From contig JAFQDE010000021.1 of NCBI GenBank assembly GCA_017416155.1, forward strand, positions 1-64,000: a stretch of DNA of 64,000 bases, given 5' to 3'. The position numbers and the translations under genes are program-made. The DNA comes from Tyzzerella sp. Lineage in GTDB: Bacteria; Bacillota; Clostridia; Lachnospirales; Lachnospiraceae. The notes under the pieces are model-generated. The model saw nothing but the letters and a program-made list of their open reading frames with translations, was not told where the DNA came from and made no database searches. Positions 8,562-16,584 of the stretch are shown piece by piece; the stretch's first letter is position 1; every line of letters begins with the position of its first letter.

Positions 8562-9276
8562 TCTAACAGGTACAAGGTATTATGATCCGGAAATTGGTAG
8601 ATTTATAAATGCAGATGGATATGTTTCAACAGGACAGGGTGTCTTAGGAAACAACATGTTTGCTTACTGTGGCAATAATCCTATTAATCGTAAAGACCCT
8701 AGTGGACAGGGATGGATTACGGCGTTAATTATTGCGGTAGTATGTGCTGTGACCTTAACAGGAAGTTCCGCCAAACCTGCCAAACCATTACCATATAAGT
8801 CAGCAGATGATGCAGCAAAAGCATTTGTGGAATCAGTTTATGATTCGAGTAGATATATTAGGCATGAATATGGGACAGAGATATATTCAAAGACAATTAA
8901 TGGAACAACAACATATGATTATAATACTCCACGTGCAGGTACTCCACATTCAGTAGGTATAGGAGCATCAACACCTGCGGGTACAAGTTTTGTAGCATAT
9001 GCTCATACACATCCAAATTCAAATAGTTTTTCATCAAAAGATAAAAAGGTCGCGAATGACCTGAAGATTAATGCATATGTTGTGGGACCAAATCTTGAGC
9101 TACAAAGATATAATTGGCTTACAGGAATTTCATGTAATCTTGGTGTAATAACGCCTAATATACTTACTCAATCAGAAAAATCCGCATTGGTTTCACAATT
9201 TAGGATTTCGTGGGATTCTCATATTATAGAGGGATGCGATTTCGGTTGTCATACTATGAAGTGGCCTACAAATTAG
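8547..9276 (+). CDS. Silent Rhs C-terminal cassette CT4, JAMM-like metallopeptidase tip
   Basis: An orphan Rhs tip with the core (AETGFYLTGTRYYDPEIGRF), a short hydrophobic linker, and a C-terminal domain of about 150 residues. This domain has AYAHTHP followed by SSKD, the His-x-His-Pro...Ser-x-x-Asp pattern of JAB/JAMM metal-dependent peptidases; an upstream glutamate (EYGTEIYS) would complete the site. It looks like the DUF4329 group found in Rhs tips. The only nearby start, TTG at 8515, has no ribosome site, so the cassette is probably silent. Confidence 0.65.
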
Positions 9277-9288
9277 GGGGTGGACGAT

Positions 9289-9696
9289 TTGAAAAAAATT
9301 CTTTTGTTACTAATTATGTTACTTATATTAATTACTAGTTGCAATAAACAACAATCAGATACGGAGGAAGATTTTTCTATGAATTTAGAGTTTAAGAGAG
9401 GTATATTTTATAATAAAAATTGGGATGAAAAGGCAGGAACTTATCAGCAAGATGTAATACCAGATGAGCATACAGCGATTAAAGTAGCTATTCAAATTTT
9501 CAATGGAATGAAAAAGAATTCAAAAATGGAAAAATATGTTCCGCAATCTGTTTTTTATGATGAAAATGATGAAATTTGGATTGTTTCCTTTTGGGAAGAA
9601 AAGGAAGTTGATGAAATGTTAACGGTTGGCGATGATTGTAGTATTGCAATGAAAAGAAAAGATGGACAAGTTTTACGAATATGGTTTGGTGAATAA
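9289..9696 (+). CDS. Lipoprotein, probable NTF2-fold immunity protein for CT4
   Basis: I prefer the TTG start at 9289, since GGGGTGG lies just upstream and a GTG at 9280 would overlap it. The N-terminus is a lipoprotein signal (KKILLLLIMLLILITSC) with the cysteine as the lipidation site. The mature part has a DEHTAIKVA motif, an IWIVSFWEE strand and a C-terminal DGQVLRIW strand, resembling NTF2-fold immunity proteins. It follows CT4 by 12 bases. An exported, membrane-anchored inhibitor would act outside the cytoplasm, unusual for an Rhs partner. Confidence 0.6.
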   Translation: MKKILLLLIMLLILITSCNKQQSDTEEDFSMNLEFKRGIFYNKNWDEKAGTYQQDVIPDEHTAIKVAIQIFNGMKKNSKMEKYVPQSVFYDENDEIWIVSFWEEKEVDEMLTVGDDCSIAMKRKDGQVLRIWFGE

Positions 9697-9875
9697 TCTA
9701 TAGAATATTTCAAAAAAATGCTAACATAAGCATCAGAGATATATTAAGATGATACATGGTATGATAGTGTAATTTTTAAAATTACTATGTTGCCTACTCA
9801 ACTTTGACTAAATAGATTACTGGCATCTTATATATTGAGCTACAATCATATTGTCAATGCTGAGGAGTATGATGC

Positions 9876-9887
9876 CGAGACGGGATT
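9876..9887 (+). other. Rhs cassette core site 5
   Basis: The last copy of CGAGACGGGATT. The left flank matches that of site 3 (type B), while the right side departs after these 12 bases (TAA in place of CTA). It marks the end of the cassette array. Confidence 0.6.
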
Positions 9888-9971
9888 TAATTATCCAAGG
9901 TGAAAAAGAATGAAAGCAGAGGACGGTTTTCAACGAGACTATATATGGTTTTTGGCCGTTAATGATATGAC

Positions 9972-9996
9972 AACTATTGCAAATTTTGCAACAGTT
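9972..9996. repeat. Palindrome copy in rhuM remnant
   Basis: The same palindrome as 7699-7723 with one mismatch (base 9976). Homology to rhuM 1 begins at about the left edge of this palindrome and continues to its right. Confidence 0.6.
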
Positions 9997-10044
9997 CAAA
10001 TTTTAGGTGACAGAAAAAGATAAAACATTATGGAGTGATAATAA

Positions 10045-11157
10045 ATGAATCAAAACAATCAAGAAAAAACTTTTCAAATACGCAACAGCACAGTAGATTT
10101 TCTTGTTTTTACAAAACAGAATTCTGAAGATGGGATTGAAGTTCGAATACAAGATGAAACAGTTTGGTTAACACAAGAGGGGATTTCAAAACTATTTGAT
10201 AAGGGTAGAACAACCATTACAGAGCATTTAAAAAATATTTTTGAAGAAGGAGAACTTGAAGAAAATTCAGTATGTCGGAAATTCCGACATACTGCTTCTG
10301 ATAACAAGAATTATAGTACTAAATATTATAATTTAGATGCAATTATTTCTGTTGGATATCGTGTAAATTCCGTTCGAGCAACTCAATTTCGTCAATGGGC
10401 AACAAAAGTACTAAGAACATACACCATTCAGGGATATGTTTTAGACAAAAAGCGATTGGAAAATGGACAAATTTTCGATGAAGAGTATTTTGAACATCTA
10501 TTAGATGAAATTCGTGAAATACGTGCAAGTGAACGAAAATTTTATCAGAAAATCACAGATATTTATTCTACGGCAGTGGATTATTCAAAGGATGCCAAAA
10601 CAACAAAGGATTTTTTTGCAACAGTGCAAAACAAACTACATTTTGCAATTCATGGTCATACTGCAGCGGAAATCATTGTGGAAAGAGCAAACCACAAAAA
10701 AGAGTATATGGGTTTGACAACATGGAAAAATGCACCAGATGGCAAAATTGTTAAGTCTGATGTAAGTGTTGCAAAAAACTATTTATCTTCTTTTGAAATA
10801 AAAGATTTAAATCATTTTGTATCTATGTATTTAGATTATGCAGAACGTCAAGCGAGAAAGCGAATTCCAATGACAATGGAAGATTGGGCGAGAAAGCTAG
10901 ATGTATTTTTAAAACTTAATGATGAAATTATCCTACAGGGGCATGGAAAAGTCACAGCAGAAATAGCAAAAGTTTTTGCCGAAAGCGAATTTGAAAAATA
11001 TAGAACAATTCAGGACAAACACTACCAAAGTGATTTTGATAAATTATTGCTAGAAACTGACACACCATTACTAGATGAAATCGAAGCAATCACACAAGCA
11101 GAGGAAGAGATAACCAATAACAAATTAATCTCTCACGAAGACATCAACTGGAATTAA
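10045..11157 (+). CDS. RhuM-family protein 2
   Basis: A 370-residue RhuM-family protein with the same motifs as the first (ETVWLTQEGISKLF, YYNLDAIISVGYRV, HGHTAAEIIVERA) and a longer C-terminus. Overall sequence is well diverged from rhuM 1, so these are not recent duplicates. It closes the island and is followed by a strong stem-loop. A perfect 13-bp-arm palindrome lies within its coding region at 10268-10294. Confidence 0.85.
   Translation: MNQNNQEKTFQIRNSTVDFLVFTKQNSEDGIEVRIQDETVWLTQEGISKLFDKGRTTITEHLKNIFEEGELEENSVCRKFRHTASDNKNYSTKYYNLDAIISVGYRVNSVRATQFRQWATKVLRTYTIQGYVLDKKRLENGQIFDEEYFEHLLDEIREIRASERKFYQKITDIYSTAVDYSKDAKTTKDFFATVQNKLHFAIHGHTAAEIIVERANHKKEYMGLTTWKNAPDGKIVKSDVSVAKNYLSSFEIKDLNHFVSMYLDYAERQARKRIPMTMEDWARKLDVFLKLNDEIILQGHGKVTAEIAKVFAESEFEKYRTIQDKHYQSDFDKLLLETDTPLLDEIEAITQAEEEITNNKLISHEDINWN
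10268..10294. repeat. Perfect 13-bp-arm palindrome inside rhuM 2
   Basis: Arms CAGTATGTCGGAA and TTCCGACATACTG around a single base. It encodes S-V-C-R-K-F-R-H-T and occupies the position of the unrelated palindrome in rhuM 1. Confidence 0.8.
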
Positions 11158-11165
11158 ACACCCCC

Positions 11166-11207
11166 GCCACACATATATTTCTATAAAAGTATATGTGTGG
11201 CATTTTT
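11166..11207 (+). terminator. Strong stem-loop with T run after rhuM 2
   Basis: GCCACACATATA pairs with TATATGTGTGGC and is followed by ATTTTT. It fits an intrinsic terminator for the island. The T run touches the ATG of the next gene. Confidence 0.75.
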
Positions 11208-11486
11208 ATGGACAAAAAGAATCTCAAATCCCGCATCACAGATGCCGCCGGCATGCCCAAGGATGTCATTCTCGGCGTTCCCATCATAAGCGTGATCGGT
11301 CAGAACGAGGCATGCATCGAGAATTACCGAGGCATCCTCGAGTACACCGACAAACTCATCCGCATACAGACCAAACTCGGTAAAATTCATGTAACTGGGA
11401 GAAGCCTTACGATTGAACACTACAACAACGATGAGATGAAAATTACAGGCCACATTACGATGATTGAATTTCATGAGGGAGGTTAG
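11208..11486 (+). CDS. yqfC: Sporulation protein YqfC
   Basis: A 92-residue protein of the YqfC family (GVPIISVIGQNEACIENYRG, then ILEYTDKLIRIQTKLG and a C-terminal IEFHEG), in its usual place before yqfD. It takes part in forespore or mother-cell development in spore formers; the precise role is unclear. I chose ATG 11208; an in-frame ATG at 11193 lies within the terminator stem. Neither has a visible ribosome site, which is odd. It ends two bases before the next start. Confidence 0.85.
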   Translation: MDKKNLKSRITDAAGMPKDVILGVPIISVIGQNEACIENYRGILEYTDKLIRIQTKLGKIHVTGRSLTIEHYNNDEMKITGHITMIEFHEGG

Positions 11487-11488
11487 CC

Positions 11489-12709
11489 GTGCTTATTTCA
11501 TTGCTTCGATATATACAAGGTTACCTAAAGATACGCGTTACTGGTTATTCGCCGGAACGCTTTTTAAATTTGTGCAAGAATAAAAAGATTGCTGTCTGGG
11601 GACTGGCATCTGGACATAATGCTTATGATATGTATATCAAAGTATCAGGGTTTCGCAAGTTAAAACCCATCTTGCGTAAAACGCAGACAAAAGTATCCAT
11701 CTTAGAGCGCTATGGACTACCTTTCTTTTTTCATCATTATCGAAAAAGAAACCTGTTTTTTGCTGGAATTTTCATCTGCCTTATCATCATTTACAGTATG
11801 ACGTTTTTTATCTGGAACATTGATTTAGAAGGAAACCAGACAATCACAGATAATGTATTGATGGAATATCTGGCATCGGAAAAGATATATCACGGCATGG
11901 CAAAGCGAGACGTGGACTGCGAACAGATTGTAAAGGATATTCGGAAGCAATTCGACGAGATTATCTGGGTCTCTGCATCATTGGATGGCACACGTCTTTT
12001 TATTCATGTAAAAGAAAATGCCGATACGTTTGTTCCGGCTGAGGAAGAGGCCGAACCGAGTGACATCATTGCAGATAAGGCGGGTACTGTTGTTGAGATG
12101 ATTACAAGGAACGGTGTGCCGCAAGTTACTGTTGGCAGTGAAGTCGCACAGGGCGACGTTCTGGTATCGGGAACAGTCGATGTCCTAAATGATGCGAAGG
12201 AAGTGGTATCGCACAATTATGTGACAGCAGACGCCGATATTACGCTGCAGACAGTGGTTACTTATGAAGATTATATTGAAAAAATATATGAGCAGAAGAA
12301 ATATACAGATAAAAAAAGGACGTTGTTTTATTTGAAATTCGGGAAACGTACAGTTCGGTTTGGTGTTCAGAAGAACAAATTTAAAAACAAAGACCAGAAG
12401 ACAATAGAGAAGCAACTTCGTATTGGAGAGAATTTTTATCTGCCAATTTATGCAGGCAATCAAAAAATATATGAGTATGAATTAGAGTCCTTGGAATACA
12501 CCAAGGAAGAATTGGAAACCTTATTAAAGAAAAAATTTGAGCAATATTGTAAAGAGTTAGAAGAAATGAACAGCGTCATTCTGGAGAAAAACTTTGAAAT
12601 TGTGCACAATAAAAAGGGTGCAAAGGCTATCGCAACATTAACTCTTCTTGAATCCGCAGGTATCAGTAGGAAAATCGTTGATTTCTTGCAAACGCCTATG
12701 ATAGAATAA
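11489..12709 (+). CDS. yqfD: Sporulation protein YqfD
   Basis: A 406-residue YqfD/SpoIV-like protein with a GTG start behind GAGGGAGGT. The N-terminal part is cytoplasmic, one membrane segment lies near residues 88-110 (FFAGIFICLIIIYSMTFFIW), and a large outer part of alternating strands follows. It belongs to the sporulation set and follows yqfC directly, so the two are co-transcribed. Confidence 0.9.
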   Translation: MLISLLRYIQGYLKIRVTGYSPERFLNLCKNKKIAVWGLASGHNAYDMYIKVSGFRKLKPILRKTQTKVSILERYGLPFFFHHYRKRNLFFAGIFICLIIIYSMTFFIWNIDLEGNQTITDNVLMEYLASEKIYHGMAKRDVDCEQIVKDIRKQFDEIIWVSASLDGTRLFIHVKENADTFVPAEEEAEPSDIIADKAGTVVEMITRNGVPQVTVGSEVAQGDVLVSGTVDVLNDAKEVVSHNYVTADADITLQTVVTYEDYIEKIYEQKKYTDKKRTLFYLKFGKRTVRFGVQKNKFKNKDQKTIEKQLRIGENFYLPIYAGNQKIYEYELESLEYTKEELETLLKKKFEQYCKELEEMNSVILEKNFEIVHNKKGAKAIATLTLLESAGISRKIVDFLQTPMIE

Positions 12710-12747
12710 AAGAGATTATGAGATAACAGAGAGGATCGATACATTTC

Positions 12748-13749
12748 ATGAGTATTTTAGAAGAACATATCGAGATTCCCGCAGAGCACGAAAGTAATAT
12801 ATTTGGTCAGTTCGATGCTTATGCGAAGAAAATAGAGCGTACACTTCACGTCACCCTGATTGCAAGGGACGGGGACGTGAAGATTCTCGGCGAGGCACTT
12901 CGCGTCAATCAGGCAAAACGTGTGCTTGAGCAATTAACTGCCCTGTCAAAAAGAGGAAACAGCATTACAGAGCAAAATGTGGACTATGCGATTTCCCTTG
13001 TTTTTGAAGACAATGAAAAAGAACTGGTTGAGATAGATAAAGACATTATCTGCCATACGCTTCAAGGTAAACCAATCAAACCGAAAACAGTAGGACAGAA
13101 GAAATATGTTGATTCCATAAGAAAGCAGATGATTACCTTTGGTCTCGGCCCTGCCGGAACCGGTAAGACTTATCTTGCGATGGCGATGGCGATTACTGCA
13201 TTTAAGAATAATGAGGTTGGAAGAATCATTTTGACAAGACCTGCCATTGAAGCAGGTGAGAAACTAGGTTTCCTTCCTGGTGATTTGCAGAGCAAGATTG
13301 ACCCGTATCTTCGTCCTCTTTATGACGCCCTGTATCAGATTATGGGAGCGGAAAGCTTTATTAAAAATTCAGAAAAAGGACTCATTGAAGTAGCACCGCT
13401 TGCATACATGAGAGGGCGCACTTTGGATAATGCGTTTATCATCTTAGACGAGGCACAGAACACGACTCCGGCGCAGATGAAGATGTTCCTGACACGTATC
13501 GGTTTTGGTTCTAAGGTGGTTATCACAGGTGATGCTACCCAGAAAGACCTTCCGTCCGGAATGATTTCAGGATTAGATGTAGCGACAAAGGTTGTGAAAA
13601 ACATTGAAGATATTTCTGTTTGTAATCTGACAAGCAAGGATGTTGTAAGACATCCGCTTGTACAAAAGATCGTAAAAGCTTACGAAGAATATGAGCAAAA
13701 GGCAGAGCAGAAAAAAGCACGTACAAATGACAGGAGAAAGAAATCATGA
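12748..13749 (+). CDS. phoH: PhoH-like ATPase
   Basis: A 333-residue PhoH family ATPase. An N-terminal KH-like segment (about 1-100) is followed by the ATPase domain with Walker A GPAGTGKT (134-141) and a Walker B region (AFIILDEAQN). PhoH proteins are linked to RNA metabolism and sit next to ybeY in many genomes, as here. Its stop overlaps the ybeY start (ATGA). Confidence 0.93.
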   Translation: MSILEEHIEIPAEHESNIFGQFDAYAKKIERTLHVTLIARDGDVKILGEALRVNQAKRVLEQLTALSKRGNSITEQNVDYAISLVFEDNEKELVEIDKDIICHTLQGKPIKPKTVGQKKYVDSIRKQMITFGLGPAGTGKTYLAMAMAITAFKNNEVGRIILTRPAIEAGEKLGFLPGDLQSKIDPYLRPLYDALYQIMGAESFIKNSEKGLIEVAPLAYMRGRTLDNAFIILDEAQNTTPAQMKMFLTRIGFGSKVVITGDATQKDLPSGMISGLDVATKVVKNIEDISVCNLTSKDVVRHPLVQKIVKAYEEYEQKAEQKKARTNDRRKKS

Positions 13750-14240
13750 CATTATTCTTTGAAGAAGAAGGCGAACTCCGATTAGATTTACCTTGTGAGG
13801 AACTTGCTACAAAAGTGATAGAGGCGGCACTTGATTACGAGGACTGCCCATATGAAGTGGAAGTGAATCTTTTGCTTACCATGAATGATGAAATTCAGGA
13901 GATGAATCAAAACTTCCGCCAGATTGACAGAGCAACAGATGTGCTTTCATTTCCGATGATTGATTATGAAGAAGCAGGAAACTTTGATTTTTTGGAAGAT
14001 GTGATGGATGTATTTCATCCGGAATCCGGCGAACTGATGCTTGGAGATATTGTGATTTCCAAGGAGAAAGTCATTTCGCAGGCAGAAGAATACGGTCATT
14101 CTGTGGAACGAGAGTATGCATTTTTGATTGCACATAGTATGTTGCATTTGTTTGGTTATGACCACATGGAAGATGATGAGCGCATCGTTATGGAAGCGAA
14201 GCAGAAAGAGATATTGGAGCAATTACAGATTTTAAGATAG
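13746..14240 (+). CDS. ybeY: Endoribonuclease YbeY
   Basis: A 164-residue metal-dependent RNase for rRNA maturation and ribosome quality control. The zinc site is seen as H130, H134 and H140 in HSMLHLFGYDH. The conserved DRATDVLSFP block lies at 61-70. Start overlaps the phoH stop, so translation is coupled. An undecaprenol or diacylglycerol kinase gene, often next in this cluster, is absent here. Confidence 0.95.
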   Translation: MTLFFEEEGELRLDLPCEELATKVIEAALDYEDCPYEVEVNLLLTMNDEIQEMNQNFRQIDRATDVLSFPMIDYEEAGNFDFLEDVMDVFHPESGELMLGDIVISKEKVISQAEEYGHSVEREYAFLIAHSMLHLFGYDHMEDDERIVMEAKQKEILEQLQILR

Positions 14241-14250
14241 AGGTTAGGTT

Positions 14251-15918
14251 ATGAACGGGGAACAAAAGAAAAACAACAGCAGTTTTCTCGTGCAGGGAGC
14301 AATATTAGCGGCTGCAGGAATCATTACAAGGCTGATTGGAATTGCATATCGTATACCGGTGAATAACATCCTTGGCGATGAGGGACAAGGGTTCTATGGT
14401 TGCGCCTATTCCATCTACAATATTGCGCTGTTACTTACGTCCTACAGCTTGCCGCTTGCCGTTTCAAAATTGGTTTCAGCAAGAATTGCAAAGGGCGAGC
14501 ATAAGAATGCCATGCGCATTTTTAAATCAGCGCTCTTGTTTGCACTTCTAGTCGGTACGTTAGTCGGCGTTATTGTATTTGTCTTCTCAGATTTTATTGC
14601 AGGCAATATTATGTCGCTTCGTCTGAGTGCTTATGCACTTCGCGTGTTGGCTCCTGGGTTATTAATAGTTGCGGTCATGGGCGTTGTCCGGGGATTCTTT
14701 CAGGGCATGGGAACGATGGTTCCGACAGCACTTTCTCAGATACTGGAGCAGATAGTCAATGCGATTGTCAGCATCATTGGAGCAAGCTATCTTCTGCAAA
14801 TGGGTAAGAAGGCGATAGAATCAAAGAACGAGCCATCACTTCCGTTTGCTTACGGGGCTGCGGGTGGTACACTTGGAACCGTATCCGGTGCACTTTTTGG
14901 ACTAATCTTTTTAGTCGTTTTATTAAAGCTGTTTTATCCGAAACTGCAAAAGCGCATGCTTCGTGATGCAGCACACAGAGTAGAACCTTACAGAGAGATT
15001 TATACGGTGTTATTACTTACAATTGCACCTGTTATTTTAAGCACTGCAATCTACAACATCAATGATACCATCGATCAAGGAATCTTCAGCAACGTTGTGA
15101 TTTCTCAAGGGTATACAGAAAAGAGAGCAGCTGAGCTTCTCGGCATGTTTACGGGTAAATACAATACCTTAATCCATATTCCGCTTGCCGTGGCAAACTC
15201 GCTTGGAGCGTCATTAATTCCAAGCATTACAGGGGCAGTGGCAACCGGAGACCGCAAAGCAATTCATTCAAAGATACAGTTGGTTATCCGCTTTGCTATG
15301 TTGATTGCAATTCCGAGCTGCATTGCATTTATGGCGATTCCGAATCAAATATTGTCCTTACTCTATGTGGGAAATGTTGATATTCCGGCGAAACTTCTTC
15401 GCATCGGTGCTATTACGGTTGTATTCTATTGTTTATCTACTGTGACAAATTCGATTTTGCAGGGACTCAACCACATGTCCACACCGGTAAAACATGGTGC
15501 AATCTCGCTTGGAGTACACTTGGTTGCAGTTGTGATTATGCTCGTAGGTTTCAAATGGAATATTTATTCATTAGTTGTAGGTAACATCGTATTCTCGCTG
15601 TGTATGTGCATTCTGAATGGAAGAGCACTTCGCAGATATTCGAAATATCGCCAGGAAGTCAAGAAGACATTCTTGCTTCCGTTTGGTGCTGCCGCAGTTA
15701 TGGGTATTGTGCTTGTGATTGTGTATTTTGCGACAGCTATTGTTATTCCAAAGAAACTGGCGACAGTTCTTGGTATTTTTATTGCAATCTGTGTATATGC
15801 AGTCTGCCTGCTTAAGTTTGGTGCATTGACTACAGACGAGATTGTTGCATTGCCGAAGGGCAGAACACTTCTAAGACTGTTTCAAAGACTTCGTCTGATT
15901 CGCGTAGAAACTGAATAA
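14251..15918 (+). CDS. MOP-superfamily flippase (SpoVB/MurJ-like)
   Basis: A 555-residue integral membrane protein with about 14 hydrophobic segments. The N-terminal motif FLVQGAILAAAGIITRLIG...RIPVNNILGDEGQGFYGCAY is typical of the polysaccharide-export branch that holds SpoVB and YtgP/MurJ. These flip lipid-linked precursors such as lipid II across the membrane. Which substrate this one uses cannot be told from sequence. It follows ybeY by 10 bases. Confidence 0.88.
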   Translation: MNGEQKKNNSSFLVQGAILAAAGIITRLIGIAYRIPVNNILGDEGQGFYGCAYSIYNIALLLTSYSLPLAVSKLVSARIAKGEHKNAMRIFKSALLFALLVGTLVGVIVFVFSDFIAGNIMSLRLSAYALRVLAPGLLIVAVMGVVRGFFQGMGTMVPTALSQILEQIVNAIVSIIGASYLLQMGKKAIESKNEPSLPFAYGAAGGTLGTVSGALFGLIFLVVLLKLFYPKLQKRMLRDAAHRVEPYREIYTVLLLTIAPVILSTAIYNINDTIDQGIFSNVVISQGYTEKRAAELLGMFTGKYNTLIHIPLAVANSLGASLIPSITGAVATGDRKAIHSKIQLVIRFAMLIAIPSCIAFMAIPNQILSLLYVGNVDIPAKLLRIGAITVVFYCLSTVTNSILQGLNHMSTPVKHGAISLGVHLVAVVIMLVGFKWNIYSLVVGNIVFSLCMCILNGRALRRYSKYRQEVKKTFLLPFGAAAVMGIVLVIVYFATAIVIPKKLATVLGIFIAICVYAVCLLKFGALTTDEIVALPKGRTLLRLFQRLRLIRVETE

Positions 15919-15964
15919 ATATTGAAAAATAAACCAATACTGTATGAAAAAAGGAGTTGCCTTT

Positions 15965-16297
15965 ATGAATAAAAAATATGGTATTGGTTTTTTGATTGCA
16001 TTTATTGCTTTAATCGGATTGTTTTTTCTTGCTTATCGCATTAGTTATAACAGGGCTTTGGAAAAACAAGAGAATGAAGAAAAACAAATGGTTCAAAACG
16101 AAGTGGAAATATGTTACTATATCAAAGAGGCGGATGGATATGTGATTGTCTATGATTCAGATGGTAAGACACCTTATGAATACACATCCATTTTGGTGGA
16201 AGATTTGCCGGAGCATGTGCAAAAGCAATTAAAAAATGGAATTAAATTCACTTCTCTGACACAGGTTTATGGATTTTTAGAGAATTATTCCAGTTAA
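15965..16297 (+). CDS. Small membrane-anchored protein, BofC-like C-terminal region
   Basis: A 110-residue protein with one N-terminal membrane segment (YGIGFLIAFIALIGLFFLAY) and a soluble outer part (EVEICYYIKEADGYVIVYD...LPEHVQKQLKNGI). The second part resembles the C-terminal domain of BofC, a sporulation control protein. I chose ATG 15965 because AAGGAG lies 8 bases upstream; an ATG at 15944 overlaps no ribosome site. The family assignment is tentative. Confidence 0.65.
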   Translation: MNKKYGIGFLIAFIALIGLFFLAYRISYNRALEKQENEEKQMVQNEVEICYYIKEADGYVIVYDSDGKTPYEYTSILVEDLPEHVQKQLKNGIKFTSLTQVYGFLENYSS

Positions 16298-16303
16298 AAT
16301 GTG

Positions 16304-16332
16304 TGGACGAACGAGCAGTTATGGTGTAAGAT
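16304..16332 (+). promoter_or_regulatory. Possible promoter for the DUF896 gene
   Basis: TGGACG (16304-16309) and TAAGAT (16327-16332) with 17 bases between them, about 30 bases upstream of the start. Only a fair match to the sigma-A consensus. Confidence 0.35.
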
Positions 16333-16362
16333 AAGATGAGATTTGAGGAAGGACGAAAGAAA

Positions 16363-16584
16363 ATGACAGACGAAAAGATCAATAGAATCAATGAGTTATA
16401 TAACAAAGCAAAAAAAGAAGGTTTGACTGAGGAAGAAAAAACAGAACAACAGGCACTTCGCAAGCAGTTTATCGCGGATTTCAGAAACAATCTTCGCGGT
16501 CAACTTGACAATATTTCTATCAAAGAAGCGGATGGAAGTATCACAAACTTAGGAGAAAAACATGGAATCAAAGAAGGACATTAG
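16363..16584 (+). CDS. DUF896 family protein
   Basis: A 73-residue protein of the DUF896 (YnzC/YozE-like) family: EKINRINELYNKAKKEGLT followed by EEEKTEQQALRKQFIADFR. Start at 16363 behind AGGAAGGA; the upstream ATG 16336 is less likely. Function of the family is not known. It overlaps the next gene by 23 bases. Confidence 0.85.
   Translation: MTDEKINRINELYNKAKKEGLTEEEKTEQQALRKQFIADFRNNLRGQLDNISIKEADGSITNLGEKHGIKEGH

Larger units (their letters stand above)
9697..10044 (+). other. Intergenic scar with core site 5 and a rhuM fragment
   Basis: A 348-base stretch without a convincing gene. A short inverted repeat (GTAATTTT/AAAATTAC, 9769-9785) may be a terminator. The type B flank (GTCAATGCTGAGGAGTATGA, 9852-9871) and the core CGAGACGGGATT (9876-9887) follow, but no Rhs cassette does. 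Bases 9972-10018 match rhuM 1 around its palindrome. A 37-codon frame (9910-10023) ends in this match and has no recognisable identity. Confidence 0.6.

Noticed and set aside
84-9887. Invertible switch (inverted cores) for the rhs cassettes
   Set aside because: All five cores are in the same orientation, so recombination would delete or insert circles rather than invert segments.
11181-11474. 97-codon - strand frame opposite yqfC
   Set aside because: Mirror image of a well-recognised gene, no ribosome site, no family likeness.
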